Assembly: GCA_024234575.1 (NCBI GenBank)
Contig: JACKOB010000005.1
Span: forward strand, 372,001 to 436,000
DNA length: 64,000 bases
Direction: 5' to 3'
Source: Hahellaceae bacterium
GTDB lineage: Bacteria > Pseudomonadota > Gammaproteobacteria > Pseudomonadales > Oleiphilaceae
Position numbers and translations under genes: made by a program. Below are positions 7,243-15,018 of this stretch, piece by piece. The notes under the pieces are model-generated. The model saw nothing but the letters and a program-made list of their open reading frames with translations, was not told where the DNA came from and ran no database searches. Numbering within the stretch: the first letter of the stretch is position 1; each line of letters starts with the position of its first letter.

Positions 7243-10233
7243 TTACTGCACCAACTGATTCAGCACGGAGGGGAACCCCCAACCGGCATCCGTGTTTGTC
7301 ACGCCAACTTTGGCAGACGCAGCCTGCTCTCCAATGAGGTAGTCATACATTGTCGGTGCCAGTGAGCCGTTGTCTATTGCATGAAGTTGCTGCGCGGTTG
7401 TCACTGGCGCTCCCCAAAAGCCGATATAGGCATCTTTTTCGTGGAAGTGCTCACCCGCATGCCGGCCTGGTACTTTGGTGTTGTAACCAATACCTTCCTT
7501 AGGAAAGAGATTAATCGTTCCTGCTCGATCTTCGTCATACAGATGCGCCAATTGATTTACTGAGTCGGGGCGTGGGCTAAAAAAAGCGAGCATTCGCCAC
7601 TCCTTCTCAGTGCACCAAGTCTTTAGATCGCGGCTCTGGGCCTCTACGACACAGCGTTGCATCAGGCCTTTCTGCGTCCTTTGCGCTTCGGTCGTGGGCA
7701 TATTTCGATATGGATTCGGTTTATCAAGGTCTAACAAAACAGGTTTACCCTTCGTTGCACCATAGTGAATTTTGTCTCCGATGCGGCTGATAATCTCGTC
7801 ATGCCTCACGCCCCCACGGTGTGCCACCAACCGGATGCTGCATTGTTCAACATTGCAGGGAGATTCACGTACCACCAGATAGTCGAGTGATTCTTTCAGC
7901 CGTTCACTGATTTCAGCAATCATATCAATGCCTGCCTGTGGCGCCTGATAGGAAATGGGCCGCCATTGAATCATGTCTGTATAGAGGGGCTGCTGCGACC
8001 AGTTGGCGCCTTGGTCAATAAAGAAATCCATCATAAAATTACCACCCGCCGTCGAGGCGACAACAACATCCACGCCTTTATTGCTGGGGTAATTCAATGC
8101 ATTGGTAATTTTAGGCCCTTCACCTTCATCTGATGAAATTTTCTCTACAATTAACGGCCTTCCAGTAACCGCCTCTATTTCGCGACTGATATCCGCCAGC
8201 GCTTCTGTTTCAGGGTTTAGATAATAGAAAATAGTTGCCAGACCATGATCACCTGCCATCCCCCAGAGGGTTCTGTCGTAACTGCCAGCCTGTTGATAGG
8301 CTTTCGTAATTTCACCCAACCAGTAGTCGAGCCGATTAAGCTCTCCGGTAGGAGACATTATTTCATCACTAAACGGCCCCACAAAATGAGCGAAGTGATC
8401 CGGCCAGGGAAAGTACGCAAGCAGATAATCGGGCATGCCTTTTTCACCTTTAATCGCTAACTGCTCAATACGGCTTTTAATCAGCAGGTGTTTTGAAACC
8501 AGGGCAAATGGTCGCCAAAAACGGAGGGCTTGGTATTGTTTCAGCTCGTCGATCAGGGCAATACGATCTTCTCTTAGGGATTGCTCTGTCATCGCTCTGT
8601 AGCGCAGCTCTTTTATACAAAGCAACTCGCCAAAATCCCGTGCAGATTCCCCCAGGGCAAGGTTGATCAAGGCATCAAAACTGACATGGGCGTTCCAATC
8701 GTACTGGGCATTACAATTTAATGTCTTCAGATGGTTAAGGCGATCAAACATGGTTTGCACGTTATTGGTAGCTAACAGCAGGTCAAGCTGTAGTGCATCG
8801 TTTCCGAAAAAGTAATAAGCCCGGTCTTGCTGTCTATCAACAAAGTGGAAGTTCGGCACCCCAGTGCCTTTTTTACCCGCCACCCCTGCCCCCGTCCATA
8901 TTAAGGGCAAGTTTCTTACACTGATGGTGGGTGTAGAGGAAATGCCACCTGCAGAAAGCGCCAAAGCATAGTTTTGATAAATCTGTTTAAAAAAAGGCAG
9001 ATAGCGCGAGTCTTGAAGGAGTTGATACTGGTTGTCACGGGTCATTAATGCATCCAGAAACTCCATTTTAGGAGTCACTTCCGGAGAGGATACGTTTGCG
9101 GTCGCGGGTCGGAATGATTCCTTATTCTGGTGGTTCTTATAAACCTCGGTTAAAAATGGTCCGGGGACTGCTTGTGTTAAACTTTTAAGGTACTCGCCCT
9201 GCAACCCATCTACGGTAATTTGCACGGCGTGGCGTCGGTCGTTCTGTGCTTCTAAAAACCTGATCAGCTCTTGCGGGTCATCACTAAACTTTTGCAGCAT
9301 CCAGCCCTTAAATGCCTCAACCCGCGCCGCCTCCAGACGGTACTGCCGGTAGTTTTTTAGCGTATTCATGCGCACGAAATCGATCAGACTGATCGTAACG
9401 GCTTCGGCCTTGTTATTCACATCCCCTTCTCGATACGCCAGATCATCTTTAATAATCGTGCTTATCGCATCTTTGATATCCCCTGATTTCGTTGATTTTT
9501 CTAGTCGCGTCAATATATCGATAATCAGTGGCTGAATCTTTCTGACCAATGCCATATCCTCAGCGCTACGTGTCAGATATTCGTAGTGATCGGGTATTTC
9601 GTCACTCAGAAGGATGGGGTCTTCACTATGAAGCGCATCAAAGATAGTCACAAAAGTTGCTATCAGTTCTCGATCTACTAGCGGCTCGGCACCTGATTTT
9701 TGTGTGTTATCTTCAGTTGCCGTCTCGTTCCAGGTAAATAGTGAATGCTCCATTCCTGGCAGCTCATTTTCTTGATACTGAGACTTCACGTATTCTCTGA
9801 ATGGCGTCACCTCTTCCGTCGTGCTGTAGCGCTCTTTAAACATCGCAAGAAAATAACCCAATCGAATAGCATACACCGGAGTGGAAATACGCTTAATTAC
9901 TCGCCGTTTGACGTCTGCTTGCAATGGTAGTGACAATACATAGGCATCAAGGCTCAAGCCTCCTATAGTAAACAACGCCGCGTCTGCCGAGACGCCTGCG
10001 GTCAATCCAACCGCGGAGACAATCTCGTCTTTAATGACGCGACTCAAATCATAGGGCGCACTTAGTATCGGCACCCTGACCATCTCTGCAGACGCCTGCT
10101 CTGCATAGCATTGCCCGGTTATGCCACTTGTGACGAAAAGCGTAAACAGCGCGCTAAGCACCCTACTAGTTACTGTCTTTATGTTGCGATTGATCAAATA
10201 GTCTCGTTGCAGATTATGCTGGTCGTAGCTCAT
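7243..10233 (-). CDS. Large secreted alkaline-phosphatase-superfamily (phosphodiesterase-like) protein
   Basis: This 996-residue protein has an N-terminal hydrophobic segment ending near CYAEQA, consistent with export. In the C-terminal half two stretches match metal-binding motifs of the type I phosphodiesterase/nucleotide pyrophosphatase group: PWPDHFAHFVGP (~611) and WGMAGDHGLAT (~657). A later VAHRGGVRHDEI could supply another ligand. I could not place the catalytic Ser/Thr with confidence. The N-terminal ~450 residues are helical-looking and match nothing I know. The start at 10233 has AGG about 11 nt upstream. It is transcribed alone. The likely role is periplasmic or surface hydrolysis of a phospho- or sulfo-ester, which is inference only. 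Confidence 0.7.
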   Translation of the reverse strand: MSYDQHNLQRDYLINRNIKTVTSRVLSALFTLFVTSGITGQCYAEQASAEMVRVPILSAPYDLSRVIKDEIVSAVGLTAGVSADAALFTIGGLSLDAYVLSLPLQADVKRRVIKRISTPVYAIRLGYFLAMFKERYSTTEEVTPFREYVKSQYQENELPGMEHSLFTWNETATEDNTQKSGAEPLVDRELIATFVTIFDALHSEDPILLSDEIPDHYEYLTRSAEDMALVRKIQPLIIDILTRLEKSTKSGDIKDAISTIIKDDLAYREGDVNNKAEAVTISLIDFVRMNTLKNYRQYRLEAARVEAFKGWMLQKFSDDPQELIRFLEAQNDRRHAVQITVDGLQGEYLKSLTQAVPGPFLTEVYKNHQNKESFRPATANVSSPEVTPKMEFLDALMTRDNQYQLLQDSRYLPFFKQIYQNYALALSAGGISSTPTISVRNLPLIWTGAGVAGKKGTGVPNFHFVDRQQDRAYYFFGNDALQLDLLLATNNVQTMFDRLNHLKTLNCNAQYDWNAHVSFDALINLALGESARDFGELLCIKELRYRAMTEQSLREDRIALIDELKQYQALRFWRPFALVSKHLLIKSRIEQLAIKGEKGMPDYLLAYFPWPDHFAHFVGPFSDEIMSPTGELNRLDYWLGEITKAYQQAGSYDRTLWGMAGDHGLATIFYYLNPETEALADISREIEAVTGRPLIVEKISSDEGEGPKITNALNYPSNKGVDVVVASTAGGNFMMDFFIDQGANWSQQPLYTDMIQWRPISYQAPQAGIDMIAEISERLKESLDYLVVRESPCNVEQCSIRLVAHRGGVRHDEIISRIGDKIHYGATKGKPVLLDLDKPNPYRNMPTTEAQRTQKGLMQRCVVEAQSRDLKTWCTEKEWRMLAFFSPRPDSVNQLAHLYDEDRAGTINLFPKEGIGYNTKVPGRHAGEHFHEKDAYIGFWGAPVTTAQQLHAIDNGSLAPTMYDYLIGEQAASAKVGVTNTDAGWGFPSVLNQLVQ

Positions 10234-10502
10234 AAGCTGTTGCCTTAAATAAATTTGCTGGTAATCGTTGCTAATAAATCTGGTCGTCCGATGTTAATAA
10301 TTTCGAGCGTTGAATCCCGCCGAGTATAGCGATATGAAAGTAACTTGCCATGACATGAAGCGTAGAAACAAAAATCACATTGACCAAGAAAGACCCTGAC
10401 GCCACGAGCGCGTTGCGCAGGCTTCCGTACACGACCTTATTACTGTAAATTGCTAACCTTTATCATCTACACCAATGTTGATCGCCAAACCCCAGGAGAA
10501 AT

Positions 10503-10721
10503 ATGAGCATTCAGGAAATCGCTGTATCCAACAATCAAAAGAAACACCTGTTACGAGCTATCACCGATGAAGCGGTATTGTATCAGGAAGACAATGGAGA
10601 CCTGGTAGTCGATGTAGCAAGCTATCTTGAGTTAAAAGCAGGCGCAGAAATCGGACCGATTGAGGACATCATTGGTGATGTAGCACTAGACTTCACCGCC
10701 GCGTATTTTGTTTTTAGCTGA
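10503..10721 (+). CDS. Small hypothetical protein (72 aa)
   Basis: This short acidic soluble protein is preceded by a clear AGGAG six bases before the ATG, which supports it as real. It contains TDEAVLYQEDNGDLVVDVASYLEL and ends in hydrophobic AAYFVFS. There are no cysteines, membrane helix or motif I recognise. It sits alone between a leftward secreted phosphatase-like gene and a leftward HlyD gene, with its own promoter presumably in 10240-10490. The function is unknown. Confidence 0.6.
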   Translation: MSIQEIAVSNNQKKHLLRAITDEAVLYQEDNGDLVVDVASYLELKAGAEIGPIEDIIGDVALDFTAAYFVFS

Positions 10722-10825
10722 CCGACACGGCGTCAGTTCCGACAACTGCTTGTATGTTCGACCTATCTGCCGACGCCTGAATTGCCCTGACACTCGTGCC
10801 AGCTCAGGCAGAGGTTAATGTAGGT

Positions 10826-10870
10826 GTATCAGGCACCGAAAACGGATAACGCTTGCTCGGTACCTGATAC
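10826..10870. repeat. Long inverted repeat between convergent genes
   Basis: GTATCAGGCACCGA (10826-10839) pairs with TCGGTACCTGATAC (10857-10870) over 14 bp with one mismatch around a 17-nt loop. It lies just past the stop codon of the HlyD gene, and no T-tract follows on either strand. It probably ends or stabilises the convergent transcripts. Confidence 0.45.
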
Positions 10871-10884
10871 GTCTGGCTGGCGCT

Positions 10885-11919
10885 TTAAAATGGGTTGTAA
10901 ACGTAGTTAAGAATGCTCTCGGACTGAATCTCGATCATTCGAATAACCTGCACCAAATCAATCGATTTACTTGTAAAAATAGCGGCCAGGCCACCCGCCC
11001 CAAATACCAGCGGTGTCTCACTAAAGTCTCCAACGGGCTTTAGTTTCACAAAAAAGTACTCACTGGGTTTTAAGCTCTTCATCCCTGGCAGAGTCGCAGA
11101 AACCTGTATCTGAGCCGATGCAGTAGCGTGGATCAGGTGGTCAACTTCTGCGTTAAAGATACGTCCAGGGTACATACTTAGCGCAAAATGCACGCTGTCA
11201 CCTGGTTTCACCCATTGCGCTGCCCGCTGATCAATCGCTGCCAACAAGTAGAGTTCATCCGTGCTAACAAAACTGGCTACCGGCTGCTTAATTCGGATAA
11301 AGGCACCCGGACGCAACATAAAATCAACTAAATAGCCGTCTACCGGGGCCACGATTGTCGCATGTTCAACATTATAGTTTGCTTCATCCAAGGCGGCGAC
11401 CAATCCACCAAAGGTACTCTCCATGGCTGCAATCTGCGCGGTCAGGTCATTCACAGCGTCTTGACGCAATGGCAGTTCACGAGCAGCCATCACCTGCTTG
11501 GCCACCAGCGTCTTGGCCTCGTCGAGTTTTAATGTGGCATCCGCTAACTTGGCTTGTAATGACTTTTTCTGATATTCGGCAGCATCCAAAGCGGCTTGCG
11601 CCTCATCCCGCTGATCTTCCCAGGTTTGCTTATCCATTGAAAAAATCGGATCGCCTTTTTTAAGCGGCACATTTGCCTGGGCATGAACCTCACTTACCAG
11701 GCCACCAAACTCCGGGGCCAGCGGGATAACATAGCGCTCCACAACCAACTCTTTCGAGTAAGGCGTTGTTTGCCCCAATAAAATCACTTCTGTCAGAACG
11801 GCGGCAGCATAGACACCGAAGACAACAAACTTCCATACTAACGAAAATCGTAACCACTGATACTTGTAAAATACCAACCACACCAAACAGAAATAGGCGA
11901 CCGTCACTAACAATTCCAT
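10885..11919 (-). CDS. HlyD-family membrane fusion protein (YibH-like)
   Basis: The 344-residue protein has one or two N-terminal membrane helices, then the HlyD/EmrA layout: first half of a lipoyl-like domain (LAPEFGGLVSEVHAQANVPLKKGD), a coiled-coil hairpin (~95-165), the second lipoyl half (ATIVAPVDGYLVDFML) and a beta-barrel region. It would bridge an inner-membrane partner and the outer membrane or periplasm. The ATG at 11919 has GAGG 8 nt upstream. Its neighbour at 11922 is a DUF3302 membrane protein, the same pairing as E. coli yibI-yibH, so the two probably form one unit. No outer-membrane channel gene is adjacent. The transported substrate is unknown. Confidence 0.85.
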   Translation of the reverse strand: MELLVTVAYFCLVWLVFYKYQWLRFSLVWKFVVFGVYAAAVLTEVILLGQTTPYSKELVVERYVIPLAPEFGGLVSEVHAQANVPLKKGDPIFSMDKQTWEDQRDEAQAALDAAEYQKKSLQAKLADATLKLDEAKTLVAKQVMAARELPLRQDAVNDLTAQIAAMESTFGGLVAALDEANYNVEHATIVAPVDGYLVDFMLRPGAFIRIKQPVASFVSTDELYLLAAIDQRAAQWVKPGDSVHFALSMYPGRIFNAEVDHLIHATASAQIQVSATLPGMKSLKPSEYFFVKLKPVGDFSETPLVFGAGGLAAIFTSKSIDLVQVIRMIEIQSESILNYVYNPF

Positions 11920-11921
11920 GT

Positions 11922-12254
11922 TTAAACCTCACCTTTTTCGTTTGAAGTACCAGATACTTGCGGATTGTTATTCTCAGGAATACCTTTTGGCTTATCTGCT
12001 TCACCGTCAGTAACGGCAACAGACACCGTAAAAGGCGTCAGATAGGCCCAAATAAGCGCTGCCATCCATAACGGAAAAGCCAGCAGGCCCAATAGCGATG
12101 TAATTTCAATTGCCTTGGCTTGCGGATTGTTGCGCTGTTCAGCAATTTTTCCGGGCATTGTGTGTACATAAACAATAAACAGAGTAATAACGATAACGCA
12201 GCTGATAATGAGCCCTAGCGACACGATGAACAATGTCGTTGATCCGCCTTCCAT
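11922..12254 (-). CDS. DUF3302 inner-membrane protein (YiaW/YibI-like)
   Basis: This 110-residue protein has two hydrophobic helices (~8-30 and ~52-75) linked by HTMPGKIAEQRNNPQAKAI. That helix-loop-helix pattern with an R/K-N-x-P-x-A-x-A-I motif is characteristic of DUF3302. The tail after ~85 is hydrophilic. AGGGG precedes the ATG at 12254 by about 7 nt. It ends 2 bp before the HlyD gene, so the two are cotranscribed and probably form a complex. Its biochemical role is unknown. Confidence 0.8.
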   Translation of the reverse strand: MEGGSTTLFIVSLGLIISCVIVITLFIVYVHTMPGKIAEQRNNPQAKAIEITSLLGLLAFPLWMAALIWAYLTPFTVSVAVTDGEADKPKGIPENNNPQVSGTSNEKGEV

Positions 12255-12384
12255 AACTTTCCCCTAGCAAATAACAAATTGAAGCGTTTCATTGTATACG
12301 TCTATCGAATTACTACAAATGCTATGGCGAGTAATGTCGGTCTAACAATAAGAAAACAGAGCTTCAAGCTGATTGACATTGAAG

Positions 12385-12410
12385 AATAAAAAAAGGGAGC
12401 CGAAGCTCCC
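12385..12410 (-). terminator. Intrinsic terminator of the desaturase operon
   Basis: On the minus strand GGGAGC-TTCG-GCTCCC (12410-12395) is followed by TTTTTTTATTC. The UUCG tetraloop and T-tract make this a convincing terminator for the leftward desaturase gene ending at 12442. Confidence 0.85.
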
Positions 12411-12441
12411 AAAAGGCAATAATAAGAGATCAAATTTTCGG

Positions 12442-13548
12442 TTAGCGAGCACTTGACAGGGACGCGCCCTGTGACGCTTCCCGTACCGGAAAGGAATACT
12501 TAATGATGCGCTTAAGAACCGATAGGTACTGGGTAGAGAACCGGCCGGTGTTGTAAGGTATGCCATATTTTTCGGCAACTGCTGCGACCTTTGGCGCCAT
12601 ATTGACATAGCGATGTGCGGGAATATCCGGAAATAAGTGATGCTCTATCTGGCAGCTTAAGTGTCCGGTCATAATATGAAACCATCGCTTCGCCTCAAGA
12701 TTGGACGACCCCAGCATTTGTCGATAGTACCATTGGCCACGGCTTTCACCGGCACATTCTTCCTCTGTAAAAGTATGGATGCCATCGGTAAAGTGGCCAC
12801 AGAATATGATGGTCGAAGTCCAAAGATTACGAATAAGATTGGCAATGAAATTTCCTAACAAAACTGAAAAGAACATCGGGCCTGCAATGATCGGGAAGAA
12901 AATATAATCCTTAAATATCTGGCGCCCGGCCTTGCCAAAAAACGCTTTCTTTAACTGCTCATCCGTCACAAAGCCTTTGCGACCTTCTTTCTTTTTCTTG
13001 CGGGTAAAAACTCGCTCACCCGCTAACTCGTGATAGGCAATTCCCCACTCAAACAACAGACTAAGTAACATGTAGGTGCCAACCTGCCAAAGGTTTTTAA
13101 CACGCCAGGCAAAGTCATTACTCAATCGCAGCAAACCATAGCCAAAATCGCGATCTTTGCCGACAATATTGGTGTAGGTGTGGTGCTCATAATTATGCAC
13201 GCGCTTCCAGGAGCCAGCATCGCAGGCAATATCCCATTCAAATTTTCGCGAATTCAGATGCGGATCGTTCATCCAGTCATACTGGCCATGCAGGATATTG
13301 TGACCGATCTCCATATTGTCGAGTATCTTTGACGCGGCCAGCGAGAGAACCCCCAATAACCAGAAAACCGGATGGATGAATCCAAGCACCAGCATAATAC
13401 GGCCTACAATTTCGGCAACACGCTGCACGAGTATGACCCGCCGAATATAGTCTGCATCTTTCTGACCCAGATCGGCCGCCTCTGCATCACGGATTGCCGT
13501 AATTTCTTGTTCAAAAGAAGCCAGCTGCTCCTCAGTGAGCTTTTTCAT
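12442..13548 (-). CDS. Membrane fatty acyl desaturase (DesB-like)
   Basis: The protein carries the three histidine boxes of di-iron membrane desaturases: GHNILHGQ (~82), HNYEHHTYT (~122) and QIEHHLFPD (~300), with hydrophobic segments between them. It introduces a double bond into acyl chains (acyl-CoA or lipid) in the inner membrane. The adjacent upstream gene is a flavin/2Fe-2S reductase that would supply electrons, matching the Pseudomonas DesB and mycobacterial DesA3 pairings. I prefer the ATG at 13546-13548 (MKKLTEEQ) because GAAGGTGAAGGA precedes it. A longer form would start at 13563. Delta-9 specificity is likely by analogy but cannot be read from the sequence. It shares a transcript with the reductase and ends at a strong terminator. 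Confidence 0.87.
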   Translation of the reverse strand: MKKLTEEQLASFEQEITAIRDAEAADLGQKDADYIRRVILVQRVAEIVGRIMLVLGFIHPVFWLLGVLSLAASKILDNMEIGHNILHGQYDWMNDPHLNSRKFEWDIACDAGSWKRVHNYEHHTYTNIVGKDRDFGYGLLRLSNDFAWRVKNLWQVGTYMLLSLLFEWGIAYHELAGERVFTRKKKKEGRKGFVTDEQLKKAFFGKAGRQIFKDYIFFPIIAGPMFFSVLLGNFIANLIRNLWTSTIIFCGHFTDGIHTFTEEECAGESRGQWYYRQMLGSSNLEAKRWFHIMTGHLSCQIEHHLFPDIPAHRYVNMAPKVAAVAEKYGIPYNTGRFSTQYLSVLKRIIKYSFPVREASQGASLSSAR

Positions 13549-13590
13549 TCCTTCACCTTCCATTATAAATTTCTTTTCACTTTCATTTGC

Positions 13591-14742
13591 TTATAACGCC
13601 AGCGTCACATCGCTAACCGGCACCGAAACACACAACTGCACCTCACCAGCGCCGTTATCAGAGGTTTTTCCTGTTAGTGTATTTAGCACACGACCACTGC
13701 TTTTCTGACAGATACATTGGTGACAAACGCCCATTCGGCAGCCCGTCACCGGTGACAATCCCGCTGACTCGGCCATTTCTAACAAGGTGGCAGGTTTATC
13801 TACAGTGGTAACGATCTTGCCGGACTGCTGAAAAACCACCTTGGCGACACTATCAGGCACCGCCTCAACAAGACTGTCTGCCATCATAGGCGCGGCACCA
13901 AAAAATTCGAAAAACACACGTTCGTCGTCAATTCTCTCTTTCTTCAACGTCTCCCGAACCGCAGAAATCATTGGACCAGGGCCGCAGATATAGATGTCTC
14001 GAAGATGAAAGTCAGGAACAAACTCGAATAAATGCGCCGTACCAAACCGCCCTTGAGCCAATGCATCAATAAAGGTCACTTTAATACCGGGGCAACGCAT
14101 CTGAATGCGCGTCCACTCGGTTTTAAACAAGTGCGTCGGACCATCGCAATAGTACAAAAGGTGAACATCTGCCACAGACCCGGTATCGCTTAAATCCTGC
14201 AGGATGCTGCGAAAAGGCGTAATGCCCGAACCACCTGCAATAAACAAAGCTGGTTCATTCTTCTGACGATAGGTAAATTCGCCCATGGCCGGGCTAATCG
14301 ATACCTGACTTCCAGCGTACAGGTGCTCAGGAATCCAGTTCGTCACGACACCCGAAGCCTGCCGGCGAATAGTAAATTCAACAATTCCGTTAGCACGCCA
14401 CAAAGCGGGTGCCGATGAAACACTGAAGTAACGCGTAAGCCTTGTGCCGTTTTTGTTAACCGTGATGCCAACGAACTGCCCCGGAACAAATCCACCCCAA
14501 CGATTTGAGACGGTTAATCGTAAGGTAAATATGTCTTTTGATTCGGTATAAATATCAAGCACCTTCGCAGTGCATTCCCCTGCCGACCACATCGGCGACA
14601 CGAGTTGAACAATCGGCTCAAAATAGGCTGACACACTGTCAGTATTAAATATTTTCTTACCCAGCCAGTGATTTGCACTGCGCATAAAATCAGCAAATCC
14701 CTCGCTTTTTTCAACGCTTAGACTACTCATGAACCTTTCCAT
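13591..14742 (-). CDS. Ferredoxin--NADP-type reductase with C-terminal 2Fe-2S domain, desaturase partner
   Basis: An FAD-binding domain (RLTRYFSVSSAPA, ~115) is followed by an NAD(P) domain (LFIAGGSGITPFRS, ~170) and a C-terminal plant-type ferredoxin domain. Its cluster ligands are visible as C-x4-C-x2-C in CRMGVCHQC plus a late LCVSVP cysteine. It moves electrons from NAD(P)H through FAD and 2Fe-2S to a di-iron enzyme. The next gene, 40 bp downstream on the same strand, is the acyl desaturase, so that is the likely acceptor. Starts at 14742 and 14730 (MSSLSVEK) are both possible. The promoter should lie in 14743-14950. A TetR repressor such as DesT is not present nearby. Confidence 0.87.
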   Translation of the reverse strand: MERFMSSLSVEKSEGFADFMRSANHWLGKKIFNTDSVSAYFEPIVQLVSPMWSAGECTAKVLDIYTESKDIFTLRLTVSNRWGGFVPGQFVGITVNKNGTRLTRYFSVSSAPALWRANGIVEFTIRRQASGVVTNWIPEHLYAGSQVSISPAMGEFTYRQKNEPALFIAGGSGITPFRSILQDLSDTGSVADVHLLYYCDGPTHLFKTEWTRIQMRCPGIKVTFIDALAQGRFGTAHLFEFVPDFHLRDIYICGPGPMISAVRETLKKERIDDERVFFEFFGAAPMMADSLVEAVPDSVAKVVFQQSGKIVTTVDKPATLLEMAESAGLSPVTGCRMGVCHQCICQKSSGRVLNTLTGKTSDNGAGEVQLCVSVPVSDVTLAL

Positions 14743-14957
14743 CCTGCTTGTTTAATTGTCGTAAGCTTGTTCAGTATAAAAAATACGGATAACTTAACCA
14801 TAAGAAATACATAAATATTACAGCTTACACGCGTACGCTATAATACAACTAACATGAACAATAAACAAACAGACAGAAAAGAAATTGCAGCATTTCACAA
14901 TGTGCGAAAAGCAAAGATACGACTTCAATAGGTGACATCAGAGACGAGGAGATTGAT

Positions 14958-14980
14958 CAAGAAAATTCCCTGCCAGGGAA
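14958..14980 (-). terminator. Terminator-like hairpin after the Hpt-REC-REC-GGDEF-EAL gene
   Basis: TTCCCTG (14966-14972) and CAGGGAA (14974-14980) form a perfect dyad. On the minus strand it is followed by TTTTCTT. It lies ~40 bp past the leftward stop codon at 15019. It could double as an operator for the desaturase operon promoter. Confidence 0.6.
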
Positions 14981-15018
14981 ACTAATCTTGCATTTACAAA
15001 AGGCTCAATAGACGCTCA

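Noticed and set aside
14820-14850. Palindromic ACGCGT-centred site upstream of the desaturase operon as a DesT-type operator
   Set aside because: The symmetry is weak beyond the six central bases, and no TetR gene is nearby, so I do not call it.
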